This document shows positions 59,417-64,000 of a stretch of 64,000 nucleotides of DNA, piece by piece. The position numbers were made by a program, and so were the translations under genes. Source of the DNA: Rotaria socialis (lineage: Eukaryota > Rotifera > Eurotatoria > Philodinida > Philodinidae); contig CAJNYU010003727.1 of the NCBI GenBank assembly GCA_905331475.1, positions 48,194 to 112,193 of the forward strand, read 5' to 3'. The notes beneath the pieces are model-generated. The model did not search any database. It was given only the letters and a program-made list of their open reading frames with translations, and was not told the origin of the DNA. The first letter of the stretch is position 1. Each line of letters begins with the position of its first letter.

Positions 59417-60465
59417 CTCTGAAAAAAATAGGTGTCATATGGAACCATTTATGGTTCTAGCCAAGATACTGAATCTTGTAAGGTTTCACTCGCTCATTAA
59501 TAAACCATCGAAGGTTCTAGCTAATTTAAAGAATCATCTCATATCCTTAATAGTTCCGGATGTTTGAAAAGGTTCCGTCCTGCACCATTTTTTTAATGCT
59601 GAACCATTTTTCCAAAGATGGTTCTGGCTTGAAGCAAGATACTATATTTTGGGAACGTGATTTAAGTAATATAAATCTCAAACACCCAGATCGAACAATC
59701 AGATTCTTCAAAGATCGTATTAATGTGTAAGATCATTTAAGAATCTGACTGTCCGAACTGATCTAAAATCTCAGGAACTACGATTTTTTGTCAGATTCTT
59801 GTAAGATTTCGCTCGTCTTCCAGATCTTGTGTCAGATTTATCGACCTGGATAGTTATGTCTCCAAAATCAATTTGTGACTATTCTTTTATCTTTTTCGAT
59901 ATGTCACATGTATGAATAGACAGGTAATGTCAATCTGATAAAATAAATTCAACATTTTCTGTAGTTAGGTGTATGTATGAATAATCAATTCAAATGCAAG
60001 TTTAATATGATACAATGAATTAGCGTTTTTTTAATATTTTAGGTATATGTGAATAATTTATTTAATAGTCAGTTGAATCTTACAATGTAAGTCACTGTGC
60101 TTTTTTGTTTAGGATCGTCTCAACAACAACTAACGACCATGTTGCTTTCGTGCGAATAACGGAGAAAGTACTAGCTCGTATTCTACTCACAACAAATCTA
60201 GGTAAATATAACACATAGAATTAATGGTTAAGGTTAGGAGCAAGGGATTAAGTATGAAATTACCGGTTGAATAAAACCTTAGTCTGGAATACTAGACTAA
60301 TTGAGTGTGGTGGGCTACATTTTACTACTCTAGAACCATTTTTGGAAGAAATAGGAAAAGGTTCCAGCTAGAACCAGATTTTGCTTGAACCTTAAATGGT
60401 TCTGGAAAGGGTACCCAAATCTAGAACCTTAAAAGGTTCAGTATGACACTTTTTTGTTTTCTGAG
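59417..60465. mobile_element. Element with GGTTCTAG-word interior, 1.05 kb
   Basis: The left end CTCTGAAAAAAATAGGTGTC is matched inverted by CTCAGAAAACAAAAAAGTGTC at the right. Near both ends the sequence is made of GGTTCTAG/CTAGAACC and AACCATTT/AAATGGTT words. A smaller CCCAGATCGA element (59695-59850) lies inside. No coding capacity. A frame at 59343-59567 is a by-product. Confidence 0.65.
59695..59850. mobile_element. MITE with CCCAGATCGA ends, AGATTCTT interior (copy d)
   Basis: CCCAGATCGAACAATCAGAT at the left and an inverse ATCTGAC..ATCGACCTGG end at the right. The interior repeats CAGATTCTT/AAGATCGT/AAGATCTG words. It has the same terminal motif as copies a-c but a different interior vocabulary. 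Nested in the element at 59417-60465. Confidence 0.65.
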
Positions 60466-63400
60466 TTGTAACAACGGTTGATGTAAATAAAACATCTATG
60501 TTTGCTTTTCATACAAGTTACTTATTGCACACTGACATCGTTAACGTTCTAAATATTTACTCCGCTGCTGGTACGGAATTCACTTTTTTTAAAATCTGTG
60601 ATGTCAATAGAAAATATATATACTATAGATAATAGAGAATGGAAATAAATTTGTCGAAAACTAAAATTCAAACTATTCAGTTTTATTTTGGTAGCATAAA
60701 CTGATAATGGAACGACTTGATAAAATATGCTAATTCTGTTATAATGCATTTTCACTAAACATAAATGCTTTGATGTGTGCTGCCTGTTAGCGTCAGTAGA
60801 TGACACTTACCGACACTAAACGTTTCTTCATATGATCTGTTGCTATGATCTCTGCTTTGATTTTTTACGTAATATTTCAACTATGACTCATCCTCGTGAT
60901 TGATTTTTCGTTCGCTATTACGCAGCTGTTGGTTTTTCCTCTTCCCGGTTATATTCATTCAGTGTTATTATTATTATTATCATCTTCTATATTATTATAT
61001 TCTTCACTGATGATTATTGTTATCTTTCTGCATTAGGAAATAAAATATATTATTCTATTAAATATATGCACATGCTACTACAACAAAATACGATAGACAG
61101 TCTATGTAAACTCTCTAATTGTTTAGCAGACTAACTATTAGCACTACTATTATACATTCCCCAAACGAGAGACCTTACACTACCTCACAAAATTATTCTT
61201 CGACATGAATAGAAGATATTCAATTTATCATTAAAATTCTTTTAGTATCAACTATTGTGAAACAGAAACCATAACACACAAGAAATCAAAAAAGTGCTTA
61301 CAGACTGTTACAATAGTCGATAAAAATTTCTCTATCCGATTGAATTTGTTAGGTTGTTTACTTTTTCTAATAGTAGCTCTGAGTTAGTCATTGAATATCC
61401 CCTCGAGATGATACACACAAATACAAGACGGTCACTTTTTGAAAAATTGTCCTCAACATGGTTGAATACAACTATACCAGCAATACTAGATAGATAATAA
61501 AATTGGTTCTACTATTGTTATTTAAAATGGTTTTAGAAGTGAAGACAATCTATCAACCTGCGAAATTCTCAACGGTACGGTAATGCGAAGAAAACTACGT
61601 AAATGTTCATCATATTTAGCGGAAAACTGTTTGAGTCGGGTCTACAAACCTATTAAGGAGCTTGTCGTTATTGTTGATTGCGATGTTGTTGTTGGTGGTG
61701 TACGTGTCTCTGTACTTGTTGCTGCTGCTGCTACAATGAACAGTATTAACTTCCTAATAGTAAATTAATTAAATATTCATCGGTTTGAAACATCTGATTC
61801 AGACACTTAGTAATTTTTAGCTTTAAAAAAGTAGAGGCTCTCAACTGTTTTGAAATGATCATTACTTTAAAAAAGCTAATGGTTCGTTCATCATTATTAG
61901 GGTGTGGGTGTGGCGAAGACCACTACCCCCGCCAACAACCCATAGCACTGGCTAGCACCGATGAGACTCTTATTATGCATAGATTCATTGTTGAGAGAAT
62001 GACTTATTGGTCAGTCTTCGACACAGCAGACACCACGCGATTGCTATATAACATTCAAATATCATGCATTCTCAATCGGAGTTATTTGAATAGCTTGCTG
62101 CTCGCGCTACACATGTCAAAGTTTAAAATTCCAAATCAACTGATATTTTCTGTTTCGTACGATACATGTGAATGCAATCGCTTGATATATCAGTATTCTT
62201 ACCTGATACCCAGACAAAGCATCTAGAAATTCGAACCAAATAGATTTTATAAATATAGTTCTTTGCAAAATCTGAGTAACTTACAGCAGTATAACTAACA
62301 CTGTTCGCATGCTGATGCTTTTATTGATGATTGCCAGCGAAAACAATCAAATGATTTTATGCTTCTTAATATAGTTGCTGTCGTCAAAAGAATTTTCAAA
62401 AACATTGGGCGTCATCCACTTTCTCACGAGCTATTTTTCCTCATGTCTGATTTTTTGATAAAAACAAACATTTTCGTAAGTGCATAGCGACAAGCAAGAA
62501 ACATTGCTTGCTTGCTTGCTTCTCTAGTTTGTCAATGCGGATAAGGTGGTGTTGAGTCGGGTATGATGCTCTTTACTGTGTGAGAATTCGGTGGTGTGGC
62601 TGTTAATGTTCTACATTTATCAACGCCCACACCCACCCTCTGCATTAGCAGATAAATTCGCTTGGTAGTTTGACAGTATTTCACAACTGTATTCTTCAAT
62701 TTCATATATTTGAATATTTTATCTCAAAGAGTCAGAAGTAATTACCAATAGAATCTTTAGCTAATTTAAGTGTATGTGAGACTATTTTGACAGAAAATAC
62801 CATTGAATCATAATTAATGTGAGCACTGTTTAACTGGAAAAGATCGTAGATTGATTTTTGTACATCACTCAATTAGATCTCACTGAGAGAAAATGCATTG
62901 GAAAAAAGCACTCCTTGAATCTAAAAATATACACAGATATTTACATTTTTTGACAATAAGCAATTAAATACATTTTAAAAACAATTAGATAGCAATTACT
63001 AAATTGTCACCCTGGTGACTACGCCACTGCTTGTATAACTCGACAAGGACTACAAGGCTCTCTCAGTTAAACGTTACCAGCAAAAATTTAATGTAAAAGT
63101 AGGTGAACTTGTGTCAAACTACGCATTTGTGTTCAGAAGAGCACGTACATGTTGTCGTTGTCGACAGAGAAGATTGCATTACTCATGATTAAAAAGGTGC
63201 TGAAAACAAATAAGTACATTTTTTTGCAAAACTGTCAGGAAAAAGCAGTTTCTTTCTATTGTTGTAACACATTTTTGATCAATGATTGTTCTATTGTGCA
63301 GTTTCGTATTTTGAAATTTTGCTTGTTGAATCTGTTTACATGTTAGTTTCGCTATTGACAATAAATTTTTGTAAATTGCTGATTTTGTACATGCAAATTT

Positions 63401-64000
63401 TAAAAACCAACTCTATCTGACGGCATTCCATTGATACATGACTAAATATAATATATTTTCGAAGAAAATAGGAAGCTAAATTTTTCGTCACCCCCATCCG
63501 AAGCTTTCACCATTACAGACATAATCAATCTCAGTAAAAAGAATTGAACTTAATCAACAACATGAGGATGACTGTTATAGAGAAATTTAGAATGTTCCTT
63601 TAAAGTCTTTGTCGAACCTTGAATGACTAGAATTGGTTTTTGAATATTTAAAATAATGTAGATTTCGATTTTTATTCAGATAAAAATATCCCTCTAATAT
63701 ATCAACGATAATGAGCATTGATACATCGATTTTCCACATTTTTCATGTTGATCAACATGAGAAAAAAGTGATTTAATCAATTTATAACTTCGAAAAATAA
63801 ACTGTCTCCATTTATAAGTTGATTGCGATTTATAAACTATAATAGGACATTGAAGCTTGCTATAAGTATAATAGACATGTACAAGTCTTCTTTGCCAGTT
63901 AAGTCAATGATACGAATATGATAAATAACGAGGAGATAGTAACAATATGAGACAGAAATAAAACCCGAAAAAAAGTTCTCTTCGAAATGTTGAAATAAAT
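60466..64000. other. No gene recognised
   Basis: AT-rich. A TTGC tetranucleotide run lies near 62503-62521. A 123-codon plus frame at 61855-62226 contains two Cys-Gly pairs and several Arg/Ser but no family motif; splice partners were not seen. Two 60-65 codon frames near 63149-63361 overlap on opposite strands and are probably chance. Confidence 0.4.

Noticed and set aside
61583..62226. Frames of 61 and 123 codons
   Set aside because: Not listed as genes because neither has a recognised motif, splice partner or consistent codon pattern; noted in the regional entry instead.

Overview
The window looks like nuclear DNA of a small metazoan, most likely a bdelloid rotifer. This rests on the AT-rich base composition, very short introns (mostly 47-75 nt, GT..AG) in every gene that could be spliced by eye, and animal genes (EAG-type potassium channel, polycystin-2, Rab11) next to proteins of types I associate with bdelloids: an ADP-ribosyltransferase with TPRs, an NHL-repeat protein, a secreted beta-sandwich repeat protein and a fungal/bacterial-type secreted flavin oxidase. 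The species is an inference. No similarity search was run, and all exon boundaries were set by reading frame, splice sites and remembered family motifs.

Layout. 0-10 kb: a decayed relative of the ADP-ribosyltransferase N-terminal domain, a complete two-exon FAD-linked oxidase gene with a signal peptide, a 0.95-kb foldback element, and eight in-frame exons of an ABC-B transporter truncated at both ends, with a MITE inside one intron; then an assembly gap beside a poly(G) run. 9.5-20 kb: orphan exons, two tRNA-like sequences, a 4.2-kb DNA transposon with about 510-bp inverted repeats and a broken DDE transposase, a 2.4-kb foldback carrying two younger insertions, and an NHL-repeat gene. 20-26.5 kb: a 21-bp minisatellite, two MITEs with perfect 8-bp target duplications, and the ADP-ribosyltransferase/TPR gene. 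26.5-31 kb: no recognisable gene. 31-37 kb: the N-terminal part of a GABA-B-like receptor, a TTAA-flanked element, a second gap at a poly(C) run, and an EAG channel gene that lacks its PAS-encoding 5' exons. 38-47 kb: polycystin-2 (14 exons, minus strand) and Rab11 (6 exons, plus strand). 48.6-49.2 kb: an unrecognised serine-rich protein. 52.4-60.5 kb: a dense nest of repeats, several belonging to one MITE family with CCCAGRTCGA ends. 60.5-64 kb: no recognisable gene.

The genes do not form a pathway. The channel, polycystin and Rab11 genes suggest ordinary membrane excitability, ciliary calcium signalling and recycling traffic. The most unusual content is the repeats: several element families have interiors built from many copies of one short self-complementary word, and the word differs between copies with similar ends. 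The polycystin pore reads LGT where animal homologues have LGD.
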